Notes: a model not told the origin generated them from the sequence alone. 64,000 nucleotides of DNA from Acidobacteriota bacterium (GCA_003010405.1 PJLO01000007.1:62001-126000); one strand, 5' to 3'. Counted from the stretch's first letter, positions 29,123 through 38,326 are shown. Made by a program: numbers and translations.

Positions 29123-30205
29123 TTGCCGCCGCAGATAGGTCTGCGTGCACGAATGTTCGACGAGGAGGTCCCCGAGTTTGCGCCCCAGCTGCTGACGCAA
29201 CTTGAGGATGAGCTGGCACGTTCGCGTATGCGCGAGGCTTTCTGGATCTCCGTTGTCTGCCATATTGTCCTTGTGCTGCTGGTGGTGTTTTCGCCGCAGT
29301 GGCTGCCCAACTGGGCGCAGCCACACCTGCTGCGCGCCGAAGACCTTGCCCGGACCAAGGAACCAACTTACCTCGCATTGCCTCACGACCTGCAGAAGCC
29401 GCCTGAAAGGGTCCACAGCAACAAGCTGAGCGATAAAAATCGCATCGCCGAAACCACTCATCCGCAAATCGATAAGAGAATGCTCGAAACCTTGCGCGAG
29501 GAGGCTCACCTGCGCGGGAAGCATCCGGGACCGCCATCCGCAGCTCCCGGTCCGCCGCGGCAGGAGTCCATGCAGCCGGGCCTGGGGCAGCAGTTTATAC
29601 AACCGGGCTTGCCGCAGCAGCAGCAACGGTCGCAATCGGCCATGAACAACGTTCCCCAACCGCGAGTTCAATCGCAGGATCAGCCGCAGAATAATTATCT
29701 CTTCAAAACTCCTGGATCAGCCGGAGCCGCCGTCGCACAAGCTGCTCGCAACGCTCCCCGCACTGGTGGTGTTCGTATGGGATCTTTCGGTGCTGGCGGA
29801 GGCGGTAGCGGGGGTGGCGGGGGTGGTTTCGGCTCGATGGACCGTAATGCCAGAATGGGGGCGTTCGATGTTTTGAGCGACACGCAAGGCGTGGACTTTG
29901 GCCCGTATCTGTCGCGCGTCCTACAGTCGATCAAATTCAACTGGTATAACCTGATTCCCGAGGAAGCGCGTCCCCCTCTGTTAAAGCACGGTAAGGTTGG
30001 CATCCGTTTCCTGATTACGTCGAATGGCAGGGTCGCCGGAATGTATATTGAGTCTCCCTCGGGGGACATTCCATTGGATCGCGCGGCCTATGGCGGAATC
30101 ACGGCCTCGGACCCCTTTTCTCCATTGCCGCACGATTTCCATGGTCCCTACCTGGCGCTTCGCATCACGTTCTTCTACAACCCCAGGCTAGGCGAACTGG
30201 ATTAA
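29123..30205 (+). CDS. TonB-like energy-transducer protein
   Basis: 360 residues from a TTG. A single hydrophobic anchor (FWISVVCHIVLVLLVVFS, about residues 40-57), a Pro/Gln-rich periplasmic spacer, a Gly-rich stretch (about residues 215-230) and a C-terminal TonB-type fold (KVGIRFLITSNGRVAGMYIE, ending YLALRITFFYNP). It would link the inner membrane to TonB-dependent receptors. No ExbB/ExbD is nearby. The true start may be further upstream: the frame is open to 29042 and a GAGGAG sits 8 bases before an ATC codon at 29054, with no ATG, GTG or TTG between. Confidence 0.78.
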   Translation: MPPQIGLRARMFDEEVPEFAPQLLTQLEDELARSRMREAFWISVVCHIVLVLLVVFSPQWLPNWAQPHLLRAEDLARTKEPTYLALPHDLQKPPERVHSNKLSDKNRIAETTHPQIDKRMLETLREEAHLRGKHPGPPSAAPGPPRQESMQPGLGQQFIQPGLPQQQQRSQSAMNNVPQPRVQSQDQPQNNYLFKTPGSAGAAVAQAARNAPRTGGVRMGSFGAGGGGSGGGGGGFGSMDRNARMGAFDVLSDTQGVDFGPYLSRVLQSIKFNWYNLIPEEARPPLLKHGKVGIRFLITSNGRVAGMYIESPSGDIPLDRAAYGGITASDPFSPLPHDFHGPYLALRITFFYNPRLGELD

Positions 30206-30257
30206 CAGCTCTGGCCCGATTGAAGCGATGACGCTCGCGTTCGCGTAGAATGACGCA

Positions 30258-30389
30258 ATGCCATTTCTCAATCGCCGGCCCGAAACTCCATACATTGCAG
30301 GACTGCTGCTCATTCTGGGGATAATTCTGGTCGTGGGCGCGGGCCGCTACTTTCCATTTTTCCTTCATCAGGTTTTTGGTGTGCGATGA
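30258..30389 (+). CDS. 43-residue single-span membrane protein coupled to miaA
   Basis: Short basic N-terminus (MPFLNRRPETP), then one hydrophobic span YIAGLLLILGIILVVGAG and an aromatic tail (RYFPFFLHQVFGVR). Its TGA overlaps the miaA ATG by four bases, implying translational coupling, and TAGAAT at 30246-30251 lies 6 bases before its ATG. It falls below the usual length cut-off. The codons are plausible throughout and the hydrophobic profile is not random. Function unknown. Confidence 0.6.
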   Translation: MPFLNRRPETPYIAGLLLILGIILVVGAGRYFPFFLHQVFGVR

Positions 30390-31321
30390 ACCTTGCTAAG
30401 TCTCCACTGGTGGTGATCGCCGGCCCGACCGCGAGCGGCAAATCGTCGCTGGCCATTACGCTTGCATTGCGCTTTGGCGGCGAGGTTATCAGTTGCGATT
30501 CGGTGGCGGTTTATCGAGATTTTGAAATTGGCGCGGCGAAACCTTCCCGCGATGACCGCGCTCGCGTGCCGCACCACCTGATCGACGTGGTGCCTCCGGA
30601 TGCGTTCTTCACGGCGGGAGAGTACGCCCGACTGGCGCGGGCTGCGGCCCAGGATATTTCCGGACGTGGCCGCCTTCCGATCGTCTGCGGCGGCACCGGC
30701 CTGTACCTGCGCGCTATGCTCGATGGATTATTTGCGGGCCCGGAGCGCAACGAGGAACTTCGAGACCGTCTTCGCGAGCGCAAGCGAGAAGGGGCATTGT
30801 GGCGCTTATTGCGTAGGCTGGACGCCGAAACAGCGCGGCGCATTCATCCGCGCGATGAGCCCAAGCTGATTCGTGCCATAGAGGTTTGCGCGGCCTCCGG
30901 TCGGCCAATGAGCGAGTTGCTGCGTGACGGTCGCGACGCACTTCAAGGCTATCGTGTGCTCCGCATCGGCTTGAGTCCAGAGCGCTCTGCACTCTACGAG
31001 CGGATCAATCAGCGCTGCGAAGAGATGTTCGAAAACGGCCTTATCGATGAAACCCGGAAATTGCTGGAACGATACGGCCCCGAAATCTTTTCCATATTCT
31101 CGCTGGGCTATAAGCAGGCGGCGGAATACCTGCGGGGTGAGTGTTCGTTCCCAGAAGCCCTAGCCCGGATGCAGCAGGGCCATCGAAATTATGCAAAGCG
31201 GCAACTGACCTGGTTTCGCCGCGAGCCTGAAATGGTTTGGATCGAGGACTTCGGTCCAGCCGCCGCAGCGCGCGCCGAAGAACTGGTTCGGAAGTTCCTC
31301 GCGCAGGACACTCTGGAGTAG
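30386..31321 (+). CDS. miaA: tRNA dimethylallyltransferase
   Basis: 311 residues. P-loop GPTASGKSS (about residues 13-21), then ISCDSVAVYRDFEIGAAKPS, PHHLIDVVPPD and GGTGLYLRAMLDGLF, and the C-terminal YAKRQLTWFRRE. Adds an isopentenyl group to A37 of tRNAs reading UNN codons. Length is normal. It overlaps the tiny membrane protein gene by 4 bases and so is probably cotranslated with it, following the TonB-like gene. No miaB is visible. Confidence 0.96.
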   Translation: MNLAKSPLVVIAGPTASGKSSLAITLALRFGGEVISCDSVAVYRDFEIGAAKPSRDDRARVPHHLIDVVPPDAFFTAGEYARLARAAAQDISGRGRLPIVCGGTGLYLRAMLDGLFAGPERNEELRDRLRERKREGALWRLLRRLDAETARRIHPRDEPKLIRAIEVCAASGRPMSELLRDGRDALQGYRVLRIGLSPERSALYERINQRCEEMFENGLIDETRKLLERYGPEIFSIFSLGYKQAAEYLRGECSFPEALARMQQGHRNYAKRQLTWFRREPEMVWIEDFGPAAAARAEELVRKFLAQDTLE

Positions 31322-31399
31322 GCGGTACTCCCGCTGAAGTCTCCATTTGTCGAGCAGTATCCCGGTGATGCATACTGGTTCGCTTTTTGGGAGAGGGCG

Positions 31400-32884
31400 A
31401 TGAACACCGCTTCCGAGCATCGCAAACTTCTATTGCTGACGGGAGCCACCGGATACATAGGCGGCCGTCTGCTAAAAGCTTTGGAAAAAGCAGGGAAACC
31501 CGTGCGCTGCATGGCACGGCGTCCTGAATTTCTGAAGCACAGGGTTGATTCGGCTACCGAAGTGGTGCAGGCGGATTGCCTGGACCGTAGTTCGCTGACC
31601 GCCGCAATGACCGGGGTGCACTCGGCATACTACCTGGTTCACTCCATGGGCTCCACTGGCCACTTTGAAGAAGAGGATCGGCGAGCGGCAAGCAATTTCG
31701 CCTCCGTGGCGCGTGAATCCGGAGTCCGGCGAATCATCTACCTGGGAGGACTGGGCGAGACAGATCGCGAGCTTTCGCCGCATCTGCGCAGCCGTCACGA
31801 GGTGGCGGAAATATTGCGCAGCTCCGGAGTTCCCGTCATCGAATTTCGCGCGTCCATCGTAATCGGTTCCGGCAGTCTCTCCTTTGAAATGATCCGTGCT
31901 TTGGTGCAGCGGCTGCCCGTGATGATCTGTCCAAAATGGGTTTCGGTCAAAGCACAGCCTATTGCCGTGGAGGATGTGATCGCGTACCTGATGCAAGCGC
32001 TGGAGTTGCCCGAAGGACAAAACGCAATATACGAGATCGGCGGCCCCGACCAGGTGAGCTATGGCGAAATCATGCAGGAGTACGCAAGGCAGTGCGGTCT
32101 GCATCGATGGATGATCCCGGTGCCGTTGCTCACGCCACGCCTTTCGAGCTTGTGGCTGGGACTGGTCACTCCGATTTATGCGCGCGTTGGACGCAAGCTG
32201 ATTGACAGCATGCGCCATCAAACCGTTGTGCGCGACATCGCGGCGAACACCGCCTTCGCAATCAGGCCAATGGGGATGAGCGAAGCCATTCATCGGGCGT
32301 TGCAAAACGAGGACAGAGCATTTGCCGAAACGCGATGGTCGGATGCGTTGTCTTCCAGCGGCAAGGCAACCGCTTGGGGCGGAACTCAATTTGGAACACG
32401 ATTGGTGGACTCCCGGGCGGTGCAGGTGTCGGTGCCTCCAGCGGAGGCCTTCGCTCCGGTGCGCAGAATTGGCGGAGCGAACGGCTGGTACTTCGCAGAT
32501 TTCCTTTGGTGGTGTCGCGGAGCAATCGATCTTTTGGCCGGTGGTGTTGGAATGAGGCGTGGAAGGCGCGATCCGGAGACACTGGCCGTAGGCGACGCTC
32601 TGGATTTCTGGCGCGTGGAGGATTTCGAACCCGATCGTCGATTGCGACTGGTGGCCGAAATGAAATTGCCGGGAAGGGCATGGTTGCAGTTTGAAGTGGA
32701 GCCGAACGCGAACGGATCGAACATTCAACAGACGGCGATATTTGAACCCGTCGGACTAAGCGGGCTCGTGTACTGGTACACAATCTATCCCCTGCACCGC
32801 TGGATTTTCGCCGGAATGTTGCGGCAGATCGCGCGGGCCGCAGAAAATCAAGGCGCGTATTCTCGGGTGGGATCCAGAGTATAA
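31400..32884 (+). CDS. NAD(P)-binding SDR protein with C-terminal DUF2867 domain
   Basis: 494 residues. The N-terminal 300 are an extended SDR/NmrA-like domain (LLTGATGYIGGRLL, then VHSMGS and RSRHEVAEILRSSGVPVIEFR). The C-terminal part (about 330-480) with WYFADFLWWCRGAIDLLAGG, GDALDFWRVEDFEP and GSNIQQTAIFEP matches the DUF2867/SRPBCC-like domain often fused to such proteins. It may bind a nucleotide cofactor and a lipid-like ligand; the reaction is unknown. A GGGAGAGGG signal precedes the ATG. Confidence 0.85.
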   Translation: MNTASEHRKLLLLTGATGYIGGRLLKALEKAGKPVRCMARRPEFLKHRVDSATEVVQADCLDRSSLTAAMTGVHSAYYLVHSMGSTGHFEEEDRRAASNFASVARESGVRRIIYLGGLGETDRELSPHLRSRHEVAEILRSSGVPVIEFRASIVIGSGSLSFEMIRALVQRLPVMICPKWVSVKAQPIAVEDVIAYLMQALELPEGQNAIYEIGGPDQVSYGEIMQEYARQCGLHRWMIPVPLLTPRLSSLWLGLVTPIYARVGRKLIDSMRHQTVVRDIAANTAFAIRPMGMSEAIHRALQNEDRAFAETRWSDALSSSGKATAWGGTQFGTRLVDSRAVQVSVPPAEAFAPVRRIGGANGWYFADFLWWCRGAIDLLAGGVGMRRGRRDPETLAVGDALDFWRVEDFEPDRRLRLVAEMKLPGRAWLQFEVEPNANGSNIQQTAIFEPVGLSGLVYWYTIYPLHRWIFAGMLRQIARAAENQGAYSRVGSRV

Positions 32885-32936
32885 AGCTTGCTGTCAGCAA
32901 TTCTGCACGGCCCCAGTGTGAGAGAATCTTTGTGCA

Positions 32937-33986
32937 ATGGCGCAAATAGAAAAAGCGGTTTCCAAAAAACGCTCGAACAACGTGGGCTTGACGGAGCAGC
33001 AGAAGCTTCGTCGCATCGTCGAATCATTCTCCAAAATCAGCGTGCTAGTGTTAGCCGATCTGATTGTCGATGAGTTCATCTTCGGCGAAATCGCGCGTGT
33101 ATCACGCGAGGCCCCGGTGCTGATCCTCAAGCGTCGTGACCGGGTGCTTGTTCCTGGCGGCGGAGCCAATGCGGTTATGAATCTTGCGGCTCTCGGTGTG
33201 ACCGCGCTGCCCGTCGGGTTGGTGGGCGACGACGAGGCCGGCAAGGCACTGCTACAGATTTTCAGAAAGAACAAGATCTCCGTCAGCGGTATTTCCAAAA
33301 TTAAGGGCCATGTGACCACGACGAAGACCCGTGTGCTCGCCTACTCGTCTCACTCCTCGCGGCAGCAGGTGGTGCGCATTGATCGTGAAAGCGAGCCGTT
33401 GAGTGATACGCACCCTGCTTTGGTCGAGCTGGTGGCATCGGCACGCGAATACCTGCCGGCGGCGGACGCAGTACTTTTGAGCGATTACGGCTACGGCGCG
33501 GTTTCTCCGCGGATCTTCAATTTTGTGAAGTCAAAGGGCAAGATAGGCGAAATTCCCGTCACGCTGGACAGCCGTTATCGCCTGCTGGATTACGAAGGCG
33601 TGACTGCGGCCACACCGAATGAGTCCGAGGTTGAGGCAGCTCTCCGGACGCGAATTGACAATGACACTGAAAAGCTCGCCGAGGTCGGCTCGTCGCTGCT
33701 CAGGCTGATGAAGCTCGATTCGCTGGTGATCACCCGCGGCGGCGACGGGATGGTAGAGTTCGAAAAAAGAAAAGCGCCGGTTCACATTCCGATTTACGGT
33801 TCCAACCAGGTCGTGGATGTTACCGGAGCTGGCGACACGGTCATTGCAACTTTCACCGCAGCACTGGCGACGGGCGCGGATGCGGTCCTTGCCGCTAAGC
33901 TGGCAAATTACGCCGCAGGGATTGTTGTAATGAAGCGCGGCACGGCAACCGTGAGCCAAGCCGAACTGCTGGCGGCACTGGAGTAG
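32937..33986 (+). CDS. rfaE1: D-glycero-beta-D-manno-heptose-7-phosphate kinase
   Basis: 349 residues, PfkB/ribokinase fold. LVLADLIVDEFIFGEIARVSREAPV and PGGGANAVMNLAALG bind the sugar; DVTGAGDTVIA holds the catalytic Asp. Corresponds to the N-terminal half of E. coli HldE. The adenylyltransferase half is a separate gene 53 bases downstream, so the bifunctional enzyme is split here. Makes heptose-1,7-bisphosphate for LPS inner core. An N-terminal extension of about 30 basic residues precedes the domain. Confidence 0.92.
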   Translation: MAQIEKAVSKKRSNNVGLTEQQKLRRIVESFSKISVLVLADLIVDEFIFGEIARVSREAPVLILKRRDRVLVPGGGANAVMNLAALGVTALPVGLVGDDEAGKALLQIFRKNKISVSGISKIKGHVTTTKTRVLAYSSHSSRQQVVRIDRESEPLSDTHPALVELVASAREYLPAADAVLLSDYGYGAVSPRIFNFVKSKGKIGEIPVTLDSRYRLLDYEGVTAATPNESEVEAALRTRIDNDTEKLAEVGSSLLRLMKLDSLVITRGGDGMVEFEKRKAPVHIPIYGSNQVVDVTGAGDTVIATFTAALATGADAVLAAKLANYAAGIVVMKRGTATVSQAELLAALE

Positions 33987-34039
33987 CGCAACTCGGTGTT
34001 ATCTGCGTCAGGGCAGGGAAACTTGAGGCAGGAGTTTTT

Positions 34040-34507
34040 GTGGGACGCATCGTCGAACGGAGCGAGTTGGCGGAAGTTGTTGCCGCATGGCGGGCCGCTG
34101 GTGAAAGCGTAACCCTTGCCAATGGCTGTTTCGATCTGCTGCACGTCGGGCACGTCCGTTATCTGCAAGGGGCTCGGGCTCTAGGAGGAAAGCTTATCGT
34201 CGCCATCAACTCCGACGAGAGCGTGCGAAGACTGAAAGGATCTGGTAGGCCAGCAATGCCGGAACTGGAGCGCGCCGAGATCATCTCCGCGCTGGAGTGC
34301 GTGGATGCGGTCGTGATATTTGATGAGCCCGACGTTCGTGCGCTGATTCGCGAGATCAAGCCCGACGTTCAGGTGAAAGGCACAGATTACACCCGCGACA
34401 ACGTTCCCGAACGCGATGAAGTTATCGCCCACGGCGGTCGCGTTGAAATTGTAGGCGACCCGAAGGATCACTCGACCACGGAATTCCTGGGAAGAATAGG
34501 GAAGTAG
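34040..34507 (+). CDS. rfaE2: D-glycero-beta-D-manno-heptose 1-phosphate adenylyltransferase
   Basis: 155 residues, nucleotidyltransferase fold. NGCFDLLHVGHVRYLQ carries the HxGH motif (about residues 31-40). The block VKGTDYTRDNVPE is specific to the HldE C-terminal half. Forms ADP-heptose precursor for the LPS inner core. The GTG start has GGAG five bases upstream. Ordered rfaE1, rfaE2, heptosyltransferase, this is a compact ADP-heptose synthesis and use cluster. Confidence 0.94.
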   Translation: MGRIVERSELAEVVAAWRAAGESVTLANGCFDLLHVGHVRYLQGARALGGKLIVAINSDESVRRLKGSGRPAMPELERAEIISALECVDAVVIFDEPDVRALIREIKPDVQVKGTDYTRDNVPERDEVIAHGGRVEIVGDPKDHSTTEFLGRIGK

Positions 34508-34588
34508 GCCTGATGAAATCAGAATTTCCGGGACGAAAAAGGAGCCTTTCCGGAGTCCGTCTTTGTTCGAGCCGAGGCTAGGTCGATT

Positions 34589-35692
34589 GTGCGAGTGAAT
34601 CCTGCCAGTCCAAAGCTAAATCCGCGGGTGTTGGTCGTGCGCTTGGGCGCGATGGGCGATGTGCTGCACGCTCTGCCCGCTGTCGCCATGCTGCGACGCG
34701 CGCTGCCGGAGGCGCAGATCGGCTGGGTTGTGGAGCGGCGCTGGCGCGAGCTGTTGTGCGCGCCGGGAGTGGAACTGGCGGGCTCGCGCGGAGCAGGACG
34801 TCCGCTGGTGGATGAAGTGCATCTGGTGGACACTCGGAGCTGGCGCAAGCGTCCTTTGAATTCCGAAACAGGACGTGAGTTTCTGGCAGTCGTCCGCGGG
34901 ATGCGTGCGCGGGAATACGACGCGGCGCTCGATCTACAGGGTTCCATCAAGTCGGCAGTAACCGCGCAGTTGGCGGGGCCGAAGGCGATTCTTGGTTTTC
35001 GCCAGCCTCGAGAACGCGCAGCCAGATGGTTTTACGACAAGCTGGTGGACGGCCGCGCCGAGCACGTCATCGAGCAGAACGTTGAACTCGTCCAGGTTTG
35101 GCTCGAAAACATTGGCCTTTCGCGGGCTACGGAGGCGTTGCAACCGGGTACGGCTCTGTTGCCGTGCGACCAGGCGAGCGAAGCGAGCATCGATGCAACT
35201 CTGAAGGCCATGGGCCTTGGGCAGTCGGCGATTGCAATTTTGAATCCGGGTGCGGGCTGGGGCGCAAAGCAGTGGGCACCGGCACGGTACGGAGAGTTGG
35301 CTATCCGGCTCGCCGCGCGGGGACTGCGTTCGGTGGTCAACTACGGCCCCGGTGAGGAAGCTCTGGCGCGCGAGGCCGTGGCTGCAAGCGCTGGGAATGC
35401 GTTTGCAATATCCAGCTCTCTGAGCGAGTTGATGGCGCTGGCTCGCCGTTCGAGTCTGTTTGTAGGCGGAGACACCGGGCCCATGCACATGGCGGCGCTG
35501 CTGGGCGTAAAAACCGTTGCTCTCTTCGGTCCAACCGATCCGGCAAGGAACGGGCCGTACTGGGCAGCGACGCGAGTGTTGCGGGATCCCGAAAGCGTCA
35601 CCAGCTACAGTCACAAGCAAACCAAGGATGCAGGACTCGAAAGAATCACTGTAAACCGCGTCATGGTTGAGATCGAGACTTTGCTGGATTAA
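34589..35692 (+). CDS. waaC: LPS heptosyltransferase I-like glycosyltransferase (GT9)
   Basis: 367 residues. VLVVRLGAMGDVLHALPAV is the GT9 N-terminal signature, LNPGAGWGAKQWAPARYGEL the donor-domain entry, and FVGGDTGPMHMAALLGVKTVALFGPTDP the ADP-heptose-binding block. Transfers heptose to Kdo on the cytoplasmic face. Its place directly after rfaE1 and rfaE2 supports heptosyltransferase I. WaaC versus WaaF is not proven. Starts at GTG 34589, with a second GTG two codons later. Confidence 0.88.
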   Translation: MRVNPASPKLNPRVLVVRLGAMGDVLHALPAVAMLRRALPEAQIGWVVERRWRELLCAPGVELAGSRGAGRPLVDEVHLVDTRSWRKRPLNSETGREFLAVVRGMRAREYDAALDLQGSIKSAVTAQLAGPKAILGFRQPRERAARWFYDKLVDGRAEHVIEQNVELVQVWLENIGLSRATEALQPGTALLPCDQASEASIDATLKAMGLGQSAIAILNPGAGWGAKQWAPARYGELAIRLAARGLRSVVNYGPGEEALAREAVAASAGNAFAISSSLSELMALARRSSLFVGGDTGPMHMAALLGVKTVALFGPTDPARNGPYWAATRVLRDPESVTSYSHKQTKDAGLERITVNRVMVEIETLLD

Positions 35693-35824
35693 TTTATGGA
35701 TTCAATTCCTGGCCGGACTTTTCAACGCGATCCGTACAATTTAAGAAGCTTGGCATCGGGTCCAGTCTCACTTCGCTTGAACTGATGCCGTAGAATACAA
35801 AGATAGCTCTGCATAAGGCAAAAT

Positions 35825-36367
35825 ATGGACTGGGGTCGTATCGCCAAGAGAATACGTGTGCCGCTTGGATTCGCATTCGCGGCCTTTTTTCTGTGGCGGG
35901 CGCAGCCAGAATGGTGGTCGCTCGGAATCGGCTCGATCGTAGCCCTCGCCGGTGTTTGGATTCGCGCAGTTTCCAGCGGCCATATTAAGAAAAACGAGGA
36001 ACTTGCAACCAGCGGCCCTTACGCCTACACGCGTAACCCGTTGTATTTTGGATCGATAATAATCGCAGTCGGATTCGCCCTGGCGGCATTGCGGTGGGAG
36101 ATAGCCGTGGCTCTCGTAGTTCTGTTCGCGGCAATCTACATTCCGGTAATTCGCGACGAAGAGCGATATCTGAAGGAACATTTTTCTAACTACGTCGATT
36201 ACTGTGCGCGAGTGCCCAGGTTGGTGCCTGGGCTACGGAGGGCTGGCGAAGGATGCTCGAACTTCTCGCGCGAGCTTTATATGAAGCATCGTGAATACAA
36301 TGCCCTGCTGGGCACGCTGGCGATGATTGCAGCGCTGGTGGCCAGGCGGATCTGGATGGCGCGCTAA
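35825..36367 (+). CDS. Isoprenylcysteine carboxyl methyltransferase-like membrane protein
   Basis: 180 residues with about five hydrophobic segments. The core SSGHIKKNEELATSGPYAYTRNPLYFGS and the following RDEERYLKEHFSNYVDYCARVPR are the PEMT/ICMT family signature (AdoMet-binding His/Arg/Glu residues). Bacterial members methylate small lipidic or unknown acceptors. The DUF3108 gene starts 5 bases later, so the two should be cotranscribed. Confidence 0.85.
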   Translation: MDWGRIAKRIRVPLGFAFAAFFLWRAQPEWWSLGIGSIVALAGVWIRAVSSGHIKKNEELATSGPYAYTRNPLYFGSIIIAVGFALAALRWEIAVALVVLFAAIYIPVIRDEERYLKEHFSNYVDYCARVPRLVPGLRRAGEGCSNFSRELYMKHREYNALLGTLAMIAALVARRIWMAR

Positions 36368-36372
36368 AACGG

Positions 36373-37161
36373 ATGCGAAATCTGAAACGAATATTGCTAC
36401 TGACTTTTGCTGTGCTGTTAGTGCCGGTCATGACTGCGCAACTGGCTACAATTTCAAACGTCTCAAAGGCGGAAATCAGGCCAGTCAGCGAGACACATCA
36501 TTTCCCGAACAATCAGACCTTGCATTATGACGCCGAGTGGCGGCTCTGGAAGGCGGGCACGGGAACCCTGAGGATCGAACAGAGTGGCGAACTGCAACAC
36601 GTGATTGCAACCGCGGAGGCCTCTGGCGCCGTAGCCCTGCTTTATCGAGTGCAGGACCGGTTGGAATCTTACTTTGACCGCAGAAGTTTCTGCTCGCAAC
36701 GAATTCTCAAGCACAGCGAAGAGGGACTGCATAAGCGCGAGACGAATCTGTACTTCGATGCGATTCGCGGCAAAAGTGTGCTCGATGAGCGCAACCTTCG
36801 CAACGGCGAGGTCAAGCACCAGGTGACGAATTCGCCCTCATGTGTGACGGACGTGCTTTCCGGAATCTACTACGTCGCCGCGCAACGCCTGGAGCCGGGT
36901 GTCACGTACCTATTCCCGCTGAATGACGGCGGCAAGACCGTAGACGTGACAGCTTTCGTCGAAGGGCGCGAAGACGTGAAAACCGACGCTGGAAATTTTC
37001 GTACTGTGCGCGTGGCTGTCTACTCCAATGCCGGACCGCTGAAGGGACGTGGAAAAATCTGGATCTGGTACACCGATGATGCTGCGCATCTTCCGGTACA
37101 GATGCGCTCCCGCCTCTTTTGGGGAACCATGACGCTGCGGCTGACCCGCGTGGAAAAATAG
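36373..37161 (+). CDS. DUF3108 domain exported protein
   Basis: 262 residues. A hydrophobic leader (RILLLTFAVLLVPVMTAQ) and the DUF3108 beta-rich body: LHYDAEWRLWKAGTGTLRI, YRVQDRLESYFD, VLSGIYYVAAQRLEPG, and WIWYTDDAAHLPVQM. The family is periplasmic or outer-membrane associated with unknown role. It lies 5 bases downstream of the ICMT-like gene and is convergent with a methyltransferase gene. Confidence 0.82.
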   Translation: MRNLKRILLLTFAVLLVPVMTAQLATISNVSKAEIRPVSETHHFPNNQTLHYDAEWRLWKAGTGTLRIEQSGELQHVIATAEASGAVALLYRVQDRLESYFDRRSFCSQRILKHSEEGLHKRETNLYFDAIRGKSVLDERNLRNGEVKHQVTNSPSCVTDVLSGIYYVAAQRLEPGVTYLFPLNDGGKTVDVTAFVEGREDVKTDAGNFRTVRVAVYSNAGPLKGRGKIWIWYTDDAAHLPVQMRSRLFWGTMTLRLTRVEK

Positions 37162-37193
37162 TTCCATTCGGATGAAGGGAGTCCGGTTAACCT

Positions 37194-37997
37194 TCAGCTG
37201 ATATGCTTTTCGGCTAAAAGCCACATGTTGTCGCTGGTCGGGAAATGATCGGTCAGTCTGGCGCGCAGGATGCGGAATCCGGAGTCGCGCACCAACCGTG
37301 TTAGTAGCGAGGGAATGAAGTAGTTCACGTGGTCGGGATAGCGGAAACCGCACCAGCGCGCGCCACGAAGTAATCGATTGCAACTGTCGAAGTTCGGTAC
37401 CTTGATGATCAGGCGCGCGTTTGGCTTCATCAGAGCACAAGCCAATTGAAGCGCATCGCGCGGATTCATTTCGTGCTCGAGGTAGGAGTTCATGATTATG
37501 CCTGAGAAAAATCCTGCCTCAAATTGCTTCATGCCGGAGAGAGCGTCCGCCTGAACTACCCGTCCACCGCGCGATGCGACCCGCGACTGGGCCAGCTGCG
37601 CCTGTGCCTTCGAAACTTCTATGCCAAACGGGGTGAACTGCACCGGCAGCTGCGCCAAAGCCGAGCCATCGCCGCAGCCTACGTCCAGCACGGGCCCCGG
37701 AGCCACGAACCTGCGTACCCACACACCCAGTTTGTCTCGTCGGAGCAGCCGTTTCGGAATAGTGCTGAAGCCGTGGCCGATGTCGTAGAGCAACGGACTG
37801 CGCCTTCGCCGTTTTTCGCGCTCTTCAGAACGGGTTTTCTCCCATGCGAACTCGTCCTCAAGCATCACGTATTCTGGCGGGTTCACCATATACACAAGAC
37901 CGCACCCGGCGCAGCGCTTCAGCTCCCAGGGGATTAGTGAATACGGCGACGAAGGCACAGATTGATTGTCAAGGTTGCAGACAGGACAGCCGCGCAT
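37194..37997 (-). CDS. Class I SAM-dependent methyltransferase with N-terminal Cys pairs
   Basis: 267 residues. An N-terminal zinc-ribbon-like region has CPVC (about residues 4-7) and CAGC, then GLVYMVNPPE. The methyltransferase core has VLDVGCGDGSALAQLP and motif II-like IIMNSYLEHEMNPRDAL, resembling Methyltransf_23 enzymes of polysaccharide and lipid gene sets. ATG 37997 starts right before the Cys motif and has TAGCAT 7 bases upstream. Acceptor unknown. Confidence 0.85.
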   Translation of the reverse strand: MRGCPVCNLDNQSVPSSPYSLIPWELKRCAGCGLVYMVNPPEYVMLEDEFAWEKTRSEEREKRRRRSPLLYDIGHGFSTIPKRLLRRDKLGVWVRRFVAPGPVLDVGCGDGSALAQLPVQFTPFGIEVSKAQAQLAQSRVASRGGRVVQADALSGMKQFEAGFFSGIIMNSYLEHEMNPRDALQLACALMKPNARLIIKVPNFDSCNRLLRGARWCGFRYPDHVNYFIPSLLTRLVRDSGFRILRARLTDHFPTSDNMWLLAEKHIS

Positions 37998-38062
37998 GAG
38001 TTGAATGCTAGCACAAAGCACCTCATGCCAAGCCAGCCTGAATCGATCGCGACTTGCTGGTT

Positions 38063-38326
38063 CTATTGCAAGCGAAAGCGCTCGCGCATCAATCGCTGAA
38101 AGCGGGGACGATAGAGCAGGTCGTAGGCGAGTTCCTTGCCAGGAAACATCGCCAAGGCCGCCGTGCGAGAGTCCTCCACCATCTGCGAAGCCTCTTCGAA
38201 TGTGAGTTTTGGATCCTGCGCTATGACCTGCATCACCAGATCCATCATGAACTGAAGGCGGCGGACACGCTTCGCTTCGTCAGATTGTTCGGCCCGACGG
38301 GCGAAATCGGAATTGTCCTCAATCAT
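38063..38326 (-). CDS. Small conserved-looking protein, unknown function
   Basis: 87 residues, helical: RRLQFMMDLVMQVIAQDPKL, then TFEEASQMVEDSRTAALAMFPGKELAYDLLYRPRF. A strong GAGGAG Shine-Dalgarno is seven bases before ATG 38326, which marks the start far better than the open frame running back to 39010. No catalytic motif. It diverges from the DUF2007-like gene across 162 bases. Confidence 0.65.
   Translation of the reverse strand: MIEDNSDFARRAEQSDEAKRVRRLQFMMDLVMQVIAQDPKLTFEEASQMVEDSRTAALAMFPGKELAYDLLYRPRFQRLMRERFRLQ

Noticed and set aside
31472..32728. 418-codon minus-strand ORF
   Set aside because: Antisense to the SDR/DUF2867 gene, no recognisable protein motif and no start signal.
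36207..36236. Hairpin CCCAGG/CCTGGG inside the ICMT-like gene
   Set aside because: Resembles a REP stem, but it encodes the conserved VPRLVPGL stretch and lacks the REP head, so coding constraint explains it.
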